Assembly: GCF_009937955.1 (NCBI RefSeq)
Contig: NZ_AP018439.1
Location: 806,001 to 870,000, forward strand
From: Undibacterium sp. KW1
Lineage (GTDB): Bacteria; Pseudomonadota; Gammaproteobacteria; Burkholderiales; Burkholderiaceae_D
Length of the DNA: 64,000 nucleotides
Reading direction: 5' to 3'
Below are positions 48,013 to 57,166 of the stretch, piece by piece. The notes beneath the pieces were generated by a model. That model searched no databases and was not told the DNA's origin. It worked only from the letters and a program-made list of their open reading frames with translations. The translations under genes were made by a program, and so were the position numbers. The first letter of the stretch is position 1. Every line of letters begins with the position of its first letter.

Positions 48013-48498
48013 TCAAATATTGGCATATTCGCCATGTTGAGCCTTCCATGCTTCGAGTCTTTGCTGGTCGCTGGTGTTGGTTGTCGTCAAAAACTTGCTG
48101 TTGGATTCGAGTTCTGTTTCCAGTTGCTCAAACTTTTGACTGGTAATGCCCCAGCCCAGCAAGGCTCCGATGACAGCGCCGCAAACAATTCCTATTCCCG
48201 CACCTGTTAGAGCAGCTGCCATAGGTTGGGTTACCAACAAGCCGAGTCCGGGGATAAAGAACGGCGAGATCAGCACTGCAAGCGTTGCATTGATCATTCC
48301 AAGCACACATCCAACCGCCATACCTATGCCCGTACCAGCGCTGATGCTGGAATGAGAATCCATCTGTTCCATGATTTGTCCCTTGAAATCGCTGCGTCGC
48401 GCATAAAGATGTTTCGGCAGATTGTGTGCAGTCTGCCCTGCTGATTTACCTTCTAGGCTTCTCATGTTCAGTGTTTGCGAGTCATTGGCTGTGATCAT
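48013..48498 (-). CDS. membrane protein with glycine-rich zipper helices, unknown function
   Basis: 161 residues. A charged N-terminal stretch of about 45 residues precedes two to three hydrophobic, glycine-rich segments (GIGMAVGCVLGMINATLAVL; TGAGIGIVCGAVIGALLGWG) and a charged helical tail. The pattern resembles glycine-zipper envelope proteins. Family not recognised. Confidence 0.65.
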   Translation of the reverse strand: MITANDSQTLNMRSLEGKSAGQTAHNLPKHLYARRSDFKGQIMEQMDSHSSISAGTGIGMAVGCVLGMINATLAVLISPFFIPGLGLLVTQPMAAALTGAGIGIVCGAVIGALLGWGITSQKFEQLETELESNSKFLTTTNTSDQQRLEAWKAQHGEYANI

Positions 48499-48548
48499 AA
48501 TGTCTGCTCCTCTGGTAATTAGTGGTTCATGGAAGACCAGGCCAGTTC

Positions 48549-48743
48549 TTATGGGCGGGTAATTTTCTTGGTGGCTTTATCTATGGCCTCATGGGCATCC
48601 CCAAGGATTTGCTGTGCTTTGCCTACAACCTGTTTTTGAATTCCTTTTATTTCCTGCTCCTTGCTGCCTAGGATTTTTCCTGTGCCTTCCTGTACTTTGC
48701 CCGCGATGTTGTTAGCGGCGCCTTTAATCTGGTCTTTGTTCAT
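48549..48743 (-). CDS. CsbD-family stress protein
   Basis: 64 residues from the ATG at 48743, chosen because AGGAAA precedes it and the family starts MNKDQIKGAANNIAGKVQ; the frame is open far upstream. CsbD proteins are small, helical and induced by general stress. It heads a run of minus-strand genes down to the cardiolipin synthase and has one of the paired palindromic operators 92 bp upstream. Confidence 0.92.
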   Translation of the reverse strand: MNKDQIKGAANNIAGKVQEGTGKILGSKEQEIKGIQKQVVGKAQQILGDAHEAIDKATKKITRP

Positions 48744-48834
48744 GATTTTTCCTGGTAAGGTTAATAAATGCTTTTTTGAGAAAAACTTGCTCTGATGATG
48801 CATGACAAATTTATGCCTTTCCGCCAACCTCATC

Positions 48835-48925
48835 TGTGCGCTGGCACACTCTAAAAAGAAAATCGTGAAAAAAAGACGCTTGCCGGGTAAAGAAATATTT
48901 CTTGGGCAATGTTCGATACCGAACA
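48835..48925. promoter_or_regulatory. paired 16-bp palindromic operators, divergent promoter 3
   Basis: TGTGCGCTGGCACACT (48835-48850) and TGTTCGATACCGAACA (48910-48925, a perfect palindrome in both 6-bp half-sites) lie between csbD and the divergent Cys-repeat gene. CATAAA is 19 nt left of the first site; CAAAAT is 21 nt right of the second. Same layout as at 31.4, 41.6 and 51.3 kb. Confidence 0.62.
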
Positions 48926-49040
48926 GATATGTGATCTGACTGATATCAAAATAAGGCATCGGACTTTTCCGACGTTGCAATTGTTGATTGCAGATAGCCT
49001 ATCTGTTTAATGTTTAAAACTCACACCTAAGAGGGAATAT

Positions 49041-49583
49041 ATGAATAAAAAAATCGCCATGATGCTGTTTTGCACAGCCACCCTGAGCAGCGCCGCCAGC
49101 TTTGCTGCAGATGAAAAATCAACTGCCTATACAGGCGCGAAAGAGGCTGCAAGTACCGAGTTCAAACTCGCCAAAAGTAAATGTGACGCGATTACCGGCA
49201 ATCCCAAAGATGTTTGCCTGGCCGAAGCAAAGGCTGCCCGCGTACATGCTGAAGCAAATGCCAAGGCAGAATATAAAAATACGGTAGCCGCACGCACAAG
49301 CGCAAGAAAAGACATCGCTGATGCTGACTATGACGTAGAAAAAGCCAAGTGCGGAAGCATGAGCGGAAATGACAAGGATGTCTGCATCAAGCAGGCCAAG
49401 TCCAATAAGGTTGCCGCCGTATCAAATGCCAAAGCAGACAAAAAAGTCATCGATGCCCGCGTGGATGCCAATGACGATAAGGTCAACGCAGAGTACAAGG
49501 TCGCCATAGAAAAATGTGATGCCTTGTCGGGCCAGGGTAAAGACAATTGTGTCGCAGCAGCAAAATCAAAGTTTGGCAAGTAA
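49041..49583 (+). CDS. secreted protein of three Cys-pair repeats, unknown function
   Basis: 180 residues. A signal peptide (to SFAAD) is followed by three repeats of about 50 residues, each with E(Y/K)K-A-KCDA or similar, GxxKDxC and AKxxK. The Cys pairs are 14-15 residues apart and could form one disulfide per helical hairpin. Lys/Ala-rich. It resembles periplasmic proteins of unknown function common in Burkholderiales. Driven from the divergent palindrome region at 48.9 kb. Confidence 0.75.
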   Translation: MNKKIAMMLFCTATLSSAASFAADEKSTAYTGAKEAASTEFKLAKSKCDAITGNPKDVCLAEAKAARVHAEANAKAEYKNTVAARTSARKDIADADYDVEKAKCGSMSGNDKDVCIKQAKSNKVAAVSNAKADKKVIDARVDANDDKVNAEYKVAIEKCDALSGQGKDNCVAAAKSKFGK

Positions 49584-49670
49584 ACCGGCTTAACCCCAAA
49601 GCCGTGCCGTTGCAATGCGTATCAGCCGGCTTGGTGTTCACTTAATGTAATTAATCTCTGAAAGATAAAA

Positions 49671-49982
49671 ATGAAAATCGCTCAACGCATGATGGCTATG
49701 GTATTCGTCGGTTCCATGTTGGTAATCGCTGGCTGCGCTTCCACATCGACAAAAGAAGGAACGGGAGAATATGTTGATGACTCCGTCATCACAACCAAGG
49801 TCAAGGCAGAAATTTTCAATGAGCCAACATTGAAATCCATGGAAATCAATGTTGAAACATTCAAAGGCGTTGTGCAGCTTAGCGGCTTCGTGACTTCCAG
49901 TGCCAATATTGAAAAAGCTGTGTCTGTTGCACGCAATGTCAAGGGCGTGCGCTCCGTGAAAAATGACATGCGCTTGAAATAA
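49671..49982 (+). CDS. single-BON-domain lipoprotein
   Basis: 103 residues. Lipobox VIAGCAS, then one BON domain (YVDDSVITTKVKAEIFNEP, GVVQLSGFVTSS). It is 88 bp after the Cys-repeat gene, in the same direction, and ends at a strong terminator. Confidence 0.9.
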   Translation: MKIAQRMMAMVFVGSMLVIAGCASTSTKEGTGEYVDDSVITTKVKAEIFNEPTLKSMEINVETFKGVVQLSGFVTSSANIEKAVSVARNVKGVRSVKNDMRLK

Positions 49983-49999
49983 GCCGGTCTTCGCATGGG

Positions 50000-50035
50000 A
50001 AAACGCTGTCAATGCAGATTGACAGCGTTTTCTTT
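50000..50035 (+). terminator. rho-independent terminator after the BON gene
   Basis: AAAACGCTGTCAAT and ATTGACAGCGTTTT form a 14-bp stem with a GCAG loop followed by T residues. Confidence 0.92.
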
Positions 50036-50049
50036 TGCCGGAATAACAA

Positions 50050-50075
50050 AAGACGGGAGCCATGGCTCCCGTCTT
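50050..50075 (-). terminator. terminator of the ompA-like gene
   Basis: A perfect palindrome with 13-bp arms (AAGACGGGAGCCA). Read on the minus strand it is followed by TTTGTTATT, so it terminates the gene at 50100-51134. Confidence 0.85.
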
Positions 50076-50099
50076 GCATAAGTATGTTACCTGTTTGTT

Positions 50100-51134
50100 T
50101 TACTTGATGCGCTGTTCAACGGTAAATTGCTCGATTTCCACGCGACGGTTGGGTTCCAGGCAAGCGATCAGGTCGCTACGTTTCTTGTTATTGCACACGA
50201 CCACAGGATTGCTTTCGCCTTTGCCTATGGCGTTCAGTCTTTGTCCATCAATGCCCTTATTGTTCAGATAGGTCTTGACAGAATTCGCGCGTTTTTCCGA
50301 CAGGTTCAAATTGTATTTGTCTGAACCTATGCGATCTGCGTAGCCGGTAATCACCACCTGGTTGATTTGTGGATTGGCATTCAGTGCTGCGGCGATGTCA
50401 TCAAGTTTTGGCTGCGGAGTACTTAGTACCGCACTGTTAAAAGCAAACAATTCCGTCGCAGACAGGGTTATTTTTTGATAGACCGGTGGCGGTGGTGCGA
50501 CTGGTGCAGGTGGTGGTGGAGCTTGCACGACGACAGGTTCTGGAGGTGGTGCTGGTGCATAACTTACAGGTCTGGCTGCAACCCTGGGCTTGTCAAAGGC
50601 ATAGTTGAGACCAAATGACAGATGAGAATTGCTGGCCTGACTAAAGCCAAAGTCATTATTGTGCAGGTAGCCATGCACTTTGCGCCATTCGACCTGGGCA
50701 GACCATTGATCGTTGAGGGAAAATTGTGCGCCCAGACCTGCGCTGGCTGCCGGTGCCGTACTGTCGCCTGCCTTCAGGCCACCATTGCTTCTGTCGCGGT
50801 TGGCAGCGATACCCACGACCAGGTAAGGGCGGAATGCTTCACGAGAAAACAGATACAGCAGATCAACTCCGAGCGCATTTTGTTGATAGCGTTTGCCATC
50901 GTCAGTGGCGCGCGTGTAGTTGGTATTGATTTGCGCATCCCAGTTTTCTGACAGAGGCTTGCCGAGGCGCAGGCCCACGCCATAGCCGCGGTTACCCGCA
51001 CCGAAAGTTTCATCTGTTTCAGCAGCATGGACGCTGCCACCTATATACCAGGAAGGATTGTAGTCTTCGGCCATTGCTGTGCTTGCGCAAAACAGGCAGG
51101 CCAGGGCTGCAGGAATTGTTTTTAGATTGTTCAT
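50100..51134 (-). CDS. OmpA-family outer-membrane protein
   Basis: 344 residues from the ATG at 51134, with a signal peptide (to TAMAED). The N-terminal half is an eight-stranded beta-barrel pattern (SWYIGGSVHAAETDETFG; RLGKPLSENWDAQINTNY). A Pro-rich linker over about residues 200-230 follows, then the C-terminal peptidoglycan-binding domain (VVITGYADRIGSDKYNLNLS; NAIGKGESNPV). Its promoter side has one of the paired operators 118 bp upstream, with TAATCT 21 nt beyond it. Confidence 0.93.
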   Translation of the reverse strand: MNNLKTIPAALACLFCASTAMAEDYNPSWYIGGSVHAAETDETFGAGNRGYGVGLRLGKPLSENWDAQINTNYTRATDDGKRYQQNALGVDLLYLFSREAFRPYLVVGIAANRDRSNGGLKAGDSTAPAASAGLGAQFSLNDQWSAQVEWRKVHGYLHNNDFGFSQASNSHLSFGLNYAFDKPRVAARPVSYAPAPPPEPVVVQAPPPPAPVAPPPPVYQKITLSATELFAFNSAVLSTPQPKLDDIAAALNANPQINQVVITGYADRIGSDKYNLNLSEKRANSVKTYLNNKGIDGQRLNAIGKGESNPVVVCNNKKRSDLIACLEPNRRVEIEQFTVEQRIK

Positions 51135-51251
51135 GAATACTCTTTCCAATTAAAAAAGATGGGGGGCGAAATGATTTGTGCAAAAAAAAACGGGATTTCA
51201 CTTTATTAGTAAATCCTGCATGCGAGATTAGAGAGAATGCCGACTTTCATC

Positions 51252-51341
51252 GGTGCGCTGACGCACAAATGTGGTTTTTTTAGCAGTTGAATAGCTAAGG
51301 AATTGGCGTAGCGAGCTGTTGCCTATGTGTGTCATCGCACT
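51252..51341. promoter_or_regulatory. paired 16-bp palindromic operators, divergent promoter 4
   Basis: GGTGCGCTGACGCACA (51252-51267) and TGTGTGTCATCGCACT (51326-51341) separate the ompA-like gene from the divergent fatty-acid hydroxylase. TAATCT lies 21 nt left of the first and CATGAT 21 nt right of the second. This is the fourth divergent region with the same arrangement. Confidence 0.6.
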
Positions 51342-51409
51342 GAGTAGACCGAAGTTTTGGCCCATGATAGTGGAGTATTGAAAATTGAATTCAACCGAAC
51401 AGGATCTAC

Positions 51410-51961
51410 ATGGCATTTTTTTCTCTGGAACACAGTAAGGCCGCTTACCTGACCGATTTTATTTTGTATGGCATTGCAGTAACTTGCTTATTGATTTTTT
51501 TGACCTTGAGCACTCCTTTGCGCAAGTTGGCTGAGGTAGTCATATTTGTGCTTGTCGGCTTGTTTGCATCCACTTTTATAGAATACTTCCTGCACCGGTT
51601 CATACTCCACGGCCTGCAGCCATTCAAACGGTGGCATGCGTTGCATCATGCCCGTCCTTCTGCACTAATTGGAACGCCGACTATTCTGAGTCTGACTTTG
51701 ATCGTTATTTTGGTTTTCACTCCCGCCATACTTTTGGGAAATTTGTTACGGGCCTGCGCGCTGACTTTGGGTCTGACAGGGGGATATTTGTTTTATACGA
51801 TTACCCATCACGCTACCCACCATTGGAAAGCAAATCATTCTTGGTTAAAGGAAAGGAAAATCTGGCATGCACGTCACCATCATGTGGACGCTCGCCCTGT
51901 GTGTTTTGGTGTGAGCACCGGTTTCTGGGATGAGGTTTTTTGCAGTAACGGAAGGAAATGA
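51410..51961 (+). CDS. fatty acid hydroxylase superfamily membrane protein
   Basis: 183 residues with about four membrane segments. The di-iron His clusters are present: HRFILH, HALHH, HHATHH and HARHHH. Members hydroxylate or desaturate lipids or sterols at the membrane. Its substrate is unknown, and no carotenoid or hopanoid genes are near. It is regulated from the divergent operator pair shared with the ompA-like gene. Confidence 0.88.
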   Translation: MAFFSLEHSKAAYLTDFILYGIAVTCLLIFLTLSTPLRKLAEVVIFVLVGLFASTFIEYFLHRFILHGLQPFKRWHALHHARPSALIGTPTILSLTLIVILVFTPAILLGNLLRACALTLGLTGGYLFYTITHHATHHWKANHSWLKERKIWHARHHHVDARPVCFGVSTGFWDEVFCSNGRK

Positions 51962-52153
51962 AAGGGGGAAACTGCGAGGCTGGTAAATCTGCGGTTGCGC
52001 AGTGAAAATCAACTGCTGCAGTCATGACTACAGCAGTATTTGATAGTCAGGACATCAAGCTATATCAGCCATCAACCCATTGCCTCATGTGAGCATGGTT
52101 GTTGCTATTTGAAGCAATCGTCTGCAGACCGCTTGTTGCTACTACTGACTGCA

Positions 52154-53383
52154 TTATTGCTTGACACCTTCATTCTTCATCGCTTCGAGTTTGTCGTAAC
52201 CGACAGCTGCCGAGGCAGTCTTGATGGTCGCCATATCGACATTATCGCCATGTGCCTCTACCAGGAAGCGGCCAGCGATGAGCAGGCTGTATTCGCCCGA
52301 TGGGCCGTCTTTCTGGAATCTTTCATGGGTGGGGCGGCCATTGACCTTGCCCATTTTTTCATAGCCAGTATCGGTTTCCTTGTCTTGTTCCATCATGCCC
52401 CAGGCAAACATGGCACCAAACATTTTGCTGCCGCCAGTGTCAGTGATCGTCATTCTGATCTGATGATTGTTTTCATCACCGTAGCGGGCTTCTGCCTTGG
52501 AAACCTTGAATTCGCCCATGGCAGATTTTTCACCTTCCAGGCTATTGCGTTTCAAACCGCCTATGGCTTCCGGGAACAGGGCTTTCAGCTTGTCTTTATC
52601 GACCACTTCTGCCTGGTTGCCAGCACCCAGTGCAACGCCTATTGCTTCAGTTGCGGCTTTCATTTCAGCCTGGGGGTCACCAGATTTTTTAGCAGCCTCC
52701 ATCTTTTTGTTGGCCTCTTCCATTTTCTGACCCATTTTTTCCAGCTCACCGAGCGCGCCGCTGTTGGCGGCAGAATTGCGCGAGGCATGCATGCTGGCGG
52801 CACCATACATGCCGCTGCCACCAATTGCGCCGATGACCATGCTGAATACAACCATCATCACAACGGAACAGACAACAGATACGGCGGTGTAAGCGCCTGC
52901 TTTTTCCTGGGGAGCTTTCATCAGCACAGGAAGGCCCAGGTAAAGCAGGTAAATGCCATACGCGCCGGCCAGAATGCCAAGCATGCTCAGAGATGGCAAG
53001 AGCGAGAGTATGCCTGCCAGCCATGCAGGTGTGAAAGAATAGGCCGCCACCTTCAGGGCCTGTGCAGGATTTTTCTCTGCACCAAATTGAGGTGCCAGGG
53101 CATCGATGATCAGCGATATCAGATAAACACCGATCAAGGCGAATACAAAGCTCATCACCATCGCTGTGATGCCGGTGAGGATGGGCAGTCTTATATTACC
53201 CAGCAGGGGGACGCTGAACCCGATAATGCTCATGCCTATAAAACTGGAAACAGCAGGGATGGCAGCCAGAGGGGCGACGTAGTTCTTGAAGATGTCTGCC
53301 GTGCTGGTGGTTTCAGCAGCGATGACGGGCCATTCTGTTTTTGGCGTCAGGGTGATATTTTTCGCGCGTTCTACGAGATTCAT
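52154..53383 (-). CDS. Yip1-domain membrane protein with soluble C-terminal half
   Basis: 409 residues from the ATG at 53383 (MNLVERAKNITLTPKTEWP, the typical start of bacterial Yip1 proteins). Five hydrophobic segments occupy roughly residues 35-200. The rest is a Met/Lys-rich helical stretch (EKMGQKMEEANKKMEAAKKS) and a soluble domain of about 150 residues not seen in short Yip1 proteins. Function unknown. A large plus-strand open frame opposite it is a shadow. Confidence 0.85.
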   Translation of the reverse strand: MNLVERAKNITLTPKTEWPVIAAETTSTADIFKNYVAPLAAIPAVSSFIGMSIIGFSVPLLGNIRLPILTGITAMVMSFVFALIGVYLISLIIDALAPQFGAEKNPAQALKVAAYSFTPAWLAGILSLLPSLSMLGILAGAYGIYLLYLGLPVLMKAPQEKAGAYTAVSVVCSVVMMVVFSMVIGAIGGSGMYGAASMHASRNSAANSGALGELEKMGQKMEEANKKMEAAKKSGDPQAEMKAATEAIGVALGAGNQAEVVDKDKLKALFPEAIGGLKRNSLEGEKSAMGEFKVSKAEARYGDENNHQIRMTITDTGGSKMFGAMFAWGMMEQDKETDTGYEKMGKVNGRPTHERFQKDGPSGEYSLLIAGRFLVEAHGDNVDMATIKTASAAVGYDKLEAMKNEGVKQ

Positions 53384-53557
53384 GGGTTTTTCCTTTAATA
53401 AAGGGCAGGGCCGGTATCTGCGACCCAAAACAGGAAAACTGAAGAAAACAGGCTACTTATCTTTTCACTAAGCGACAAAGTTTATTACAGTTTTTTGCAA
53501 GTAGGACAAAATAAAGCGCTTTTCTGCTGTTTTCCATACTATGAATCTCAAGACTTG

Positions 53558-54349
53558 CTAGCTATCATCATTTCCCGCCAGTGGCAGGAACTGTATCCCG
53601 GTTTTATTGACCAAGTCCTTGTAGCTTATGGGTTTGCTGGCATGTGCCTCGTCTGTATTTTCTACCCAGTATGCCCAGGCGCGACCGATCGCCGGGTCAT
53701 AGACCAGTTTGAACAGGTGTCTGGGCACCCAAATCTTATTGTTTCCAATTGTCGCTGGACGTGAGTCGTAAACCGGGCCGGTAATCACATACACATCACC
53801 CGATGCCCGCAGCACATACTGGCGTGTGGCTTTTTCTATGGCAGCCCAGGTCTTGCGGTTGTTCACTGGCGCCTGTGGCACCATATTCGCCAGCGAAAAG
53901 CTCTGCGCCATGGCGGTGCTGTCTGCCATGTCGGCAGCCGGTGCCATATGCCCACGGTCATAGCCAGAACCCTTGTAGTCATCCAGTTCGGCCCTTTCTG
54001 CACGGGGTAGCCTGGCGTCGGCATAGAACTGGTCACTTCGTACATTTTCCCTGGCCTTGTAGATGATCTGGCGATTCAATCTTTCAGCGACATAGATGGG
54101 CGTGTGACTCTTGCCTGAATGCATGACTGCAAATGCCGAGAAACACAGGGCGCGCGGGCGCATGTTGCCAGAGACAGGCAGAGCTGGAACGTACCCCTTG
54201 GCAAAGAACTGGCGGCATCCGGCAAATTCCCCTGTGGCCTGGCCGGGGAAATTAAAAACAGCATTATCCAGAAAAGAAAGATCAACAAAGGAGAGGCTGA
54301 TAACAGCAAAAACGAGCAGTGGACTAAGCTTGGCGAGTTTTTTTAGCAT
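53558..54349 (-). CDS. DNA/RNA non-specific endonuclease (DRGH family)
   Basis: 263 residues. An N-terminal hydrophobic segment acts as signal or anchor. The catalytic DRGHMAPAADM motif (His base) and the NMVPQAPVNNRKTW segment with the metal-binding Asn are clear. It is a periplasmic or secreted nuclease of the NucA/NucG type. Single gene, divergent from the GNAT gene. Confidence 0.93.
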   Translation of the reverse strand: MLKKLAKLSPLLVFAVISLSFVDLSFLDNAVFNFPGQATGEFAGCRQFFAKGYVPALPVSGNMRPRALCFSAFAVMHSGKSHTPIYVAERLNRQIIYKARENVRSDQFYADARLPRAERAELDDYKGSGYDRGHMAPAADMADSTAMAQSFSLANMVPQAPVNNRKTWAAIEKATRQYVLRASGDVYVITGPVYDSRPATIGNNKIWVPRHLFKLVYDPAIGRAWAYWVENTDEAHASKPISYKDLVNKTGIQFLPLAGNDDS

Positions 54350-54615
54350 GTATATGAAGGCGGGTGCCGGACGGGGGATTTCCTGAGCGAAGCAGATTGA
54401 TTGTCTGGCAAGTCCAGAGACAGGTAAATTGAGTAAAATGCAAAAGGGCTGGATTCTATATGATTTTCCTCGGGGTATCTTGTTGCTCAGTGAATCGCCT
54501 GATTTTCAAGCGGAAATGTGTCGTAACAAATAGAGACTATTTTGACAATAAAATACTTGCCTATTTGATCCACTTGGCTGACTATGCCGCAGATCAAAAA
54601 ATACTGCCAAACCTG

Positions 54616-55536
54616 ATGTTTTCTACTGCTACCCTGACCGCCGCCAGAAATAAACTGCTCAAGCTTGAAGCGAGCTGGGTATTGTCAGGCTTGCTTTTGC
54701 TGGAAGTCATGCTGTACTGCCTTGATGAATTCACCGGGCCGCACAGCTTCTATGCTCCTTTTTATGTCTTCCCGGTGGCCTTTAGTGCCGCCTTGCTGTC
54801 GCAACGCATGGCTGTTTTCTTTGTTGTCCTGTCCAGTCTGGCGAGGGCGCAGGTATTCAGCCAGTTTTTCCAGGCGGGCAGTTTGCTGTTGCTGGCATTT
54901 GATATAGTCCAGAGCATGTTGTTGTACGGGGCGATTGCGGTACTGGTGATGACAGTCAAGAGCATGCATCAACGCCTGCTCAGATATGCTGAATATTTGC
55001 GTGCCAATGTCAGGCTCATGCGCCAGCAAAGGCGCAACCGTGCCAGCATACGCCGGGCCCTGCCTGATGATGCTGATGGCATAGTGCGCCTGGCAGTCAG
55101 CGGTGCGCAAAACGGTGATCTCTCAGAAGATATTTCAAATGCCGTATTGCAGCGCACGCTGGCTACGGCTTTCAGGCAAGGCATCGTCGAGGGCCAGACC
55201 GTCAGGCATACCTGGGCTGGCGGCCAGCAAAAAGTGCCAGTCGAATTCTGGGTTTCCATCATCAATGGCCGTATGGCCGGTTTCTTCATGTTGTACGGTG
55301 TTGATAACCAGCAGGGTTCAGAACGCGAGTTGCATGCCATGGTGGTGGCAGACGAATACCGTGGCCTGGGCATAGGTGCCGCCATGACCGATTTCTTTTG
55401 CATGCATTTTAAAAACCGCCGTCTGTTCGCCGCCTGCAAGACAGGGTCAAACATGATGAAGATGCTGAGCCGCAGGGGCTTCAACCAGTTTTGCACGGCA
55501 GAAAACGGCTACGTCATCATAGAGCGGCACAACTGA
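54616..55536 (+). CDS. GNAT-family acetyltransferase with N-terminal membrane domain
   Basis: 306 residues from the ATG at 54616; the frame is open to 54460 and a longer start is possible. Three to four hydrophobic segments (WVLSGLLLLEVMLYCL; FYVFPVAFSAALLS; LLLLAFDIVQSMLLYGAI) resemble a small sensor-like membrane domain. The C-terminal half has the acetyl-CoA loop region HAMVVADEYRGLGIGAAMTDFF. Membrane-tethered GNATs are uncommon. Substrate unknown. It converges on rtcR with a 12-bp gap. Confidence 0.78.
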   Translation: MFSTATLTAARNKLLKLEASWVLSGLLLLEVMLYCLDEFTGPHSFYAPFYVFPVAFSAALLSQRMAVFFVVLSSLARAQVFSQFFQAGSLLLLAFDIVQSMLLYGAIAVLVMTVKSMHQRLLRYAEYLRANVRLMRQQRRNRASIRRALPDDADGIVRLAVSGAQNGDLSEDISNAVLQRTLATAFRQGIVEGQTVRHTWAGGQQKVPVEFWVSIINGRMAGFFMLYGVDNQQGSERELHAMVVADEYRGLGIGAAMTDFFCMHFKNRRLFAACKTGSNMMKMLSRRGFNQFCTAENGYVIIERHN

Positions 55537-55548
55537 AACTTGTGTCTG

Positions 55549-57162
55549 TCATCCATTCTTGTGCAGGGTATCCCACTGCAAGCCAAACTTGTTCAGATAT
55601 TTCTTGAGCCTGTCTGCATCATTCGGGTTGGCTTTGTTGCTGCGTGACGCGGCAAACAATTTGCGGCCAGCTTCCGACATATTTTTAGAGCGCAGACATA
55701 TTGCCAGCACGGCCCGCAATTGCACCGCATCGAATAAATCCAGTTGCGCAAGCTGTTCTGCATCCAGATAGTCATGCAAATCCAGTTCACGCGTGTCTCT
55801 GCCATCGTCATGTGCATGCGACCACAGGCGTTGCAGGCGTTTGATTTCTTCACCTGCATTCTGGTCATTGATGCGCCCGGCGTCAGCCAGCGTGGCCATG
55901 CGCGTGACGGAGGCAGACAAATCGCGGAAGTTACCTGCCCACACCGCCTGGGCCGAAGTGGCAAATTCCATATAACTGTCTTTCGCCTCTTTATTGAAGC
56001 GTACCATCTGCCCGTTCTCGGCGCTGTATTGCGATAGCAGATAATCGATATTCGGCGCAATGTCTTCTACCCGCCCACTCAGGCCAGGCAATTCATATGA
56101 CCATAGATTGATACGCGCATATAAATCTTCACGGAAACGGCCTGCCGCCACTTCTTTGCCCAGATCGCGGTTGGTACCCGCCACTAGTTGAAAATCACTT
56201 TGCACTTCATGGTCGCCACCAACCGGGAAGAAACGTTTTTCTTCTACCGCCTTAAGCAGCATGGCTTGTTCATCCAGGCCCAGCTCACCAATTTCATCAA
56301 GAAACAGCAAGCCCTTGTGGGCTGTTCTCAGCAAACCGGGGCGGTCAGACATCGCGCCGGTGAATGAGCCCTTGATATGACCAAACAGGGTAGAGCCCGC
56401 ACCGTCACCACGCAGTGTGGCACAGTTGACTTCGACAAACTTGCCTTCCAGTCTGTGCCTGGCTTTTTTCAATTCAAAGACACGTCGCGCCAGGAAAGAT
56501 TTTCCTGCACCAGTAGGCCCCATCAGCAGGATGGCTGCCTTGGACTTGATGGCCACGCGTTCTATTTCATCAATCATGGTATTGAAGCGCGCATTGCGGG
56601 TGGCAATGCCAGACTTCAGAAATGCTACACCTTCCTCCTGCTCACGGCTAAAACGCTGGGCGATCTGGTCATAGCGTGACAGGTCCAGGTCAATGATGGT
56701 CATCTCACCAAAATTGCCCTTGGTCTGCCGCCGTGGCGGCGAAGTCTGCAAGAGCTTGCCTGGCAGGTAGCTGGCTTCTGTCATCAGGAACAGGCAGATT
56801 TGCGCGACGTGAGTGCCAGTGGTGATGTGCACCCAGTATTCTTCTTTGTCGGTATCGAAGGGATAAGACCTGGCAAAGTCAAATAGGCAGCCATACACAT
56901 CTTCAAAATCCCAGGGATCCTGTATTGCTAACTGATGTGAACGTACTTTCGTTTCTGGCGAGGTATCGGCGATGTCCTTTTCCAACTGCGCGAGCAAGAG
57001 CTCATGTTGACCGCTGTACAGCAAATCAATGCGGTCTATGACGATATCTTCATGCTGGGTCAAAGCAACCGTAGGTCGCCATTTTTCCCAGCGACCGCTA
57101 CCGCGACCGCTATCAAGTTGGGTGCCTATAAAACCGATGACGACTTTTTTCTTCTTAATCAT
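55549..57162 (-). CDS. rtcR: RtcR, sigma-54-dependent activator of RNA repair genes
   Basis: 537 residues. The N-terminal region of about 180 residues is the CARF-type sensor domain of RtcR. The AAA+ domain has Walker A GPTGAGKS (215-222) and a GSFTGA loop (265-270), a variant of the sigma-54-contacting GAFTGA. The C-terminal region (SEAGRKLFAASRSNKANPND) is the DNA-binding helix-turn-helix. It is divergent from rsr with a sigma-54 promoter between them. The CARF domain is thought to sense RNA-derived ligands. Confidence 0.96.
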   Translation of the reverse strand: MIKKKKVVIGFIGTQLDSGRGSGRWEKWRPTVALTQHEDIVIDRIDLLYSGQHELLLAQLEKDIADTSPETKVRSHQLAIQDPWDFEDVYGCLFDFARSYPFDTDKEEYWVHITTGTHVAQICLFLMTEASYLPGKLLQTSPPRRQTKGNFGEMTIIDLDLSRYDQIAQRFSREQEEGVAFLKSGIATRNARFNTMIDEIERVAIKSKAAILLMGPTGAGKSFLARRVFELKKARHRLEGKFVEVNCATLRGDGAGSTLFGHIKGSFTGAMSDRPGLLRTAHKGLLFLDEIGELGLDEQAMLLKAVEEKRFFPVGGDHEVQSDFQLVAGTNRDLGKEVAAGRFREDLYARINLWSYELPGLSGRVEDIAPNIDYLLSQYSAENGQMVRFNKEAKDSYMEFATSAQAVWAGNFRDLSASVTRMATLADAGRINDQNAGEEIKRLQRLWSHAHDDGRDTRELDLHDYLDAEQLAQLDLFDAVQLRAVLAICLRSKNMSEAGRKLFAASRSNKANPNDADRLKKYLNKFGLQWDTLHKNG

Positions 57163-57166
57163 TTTG

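Noticed and set aside
52040..53398. 452-codon plus-strand open frame
   Set aside because: Antisense to the Yip1 gene, whose protein is recognisable. The plus-strand product has shadow composition (His, Cys, Gln, Phe rich).
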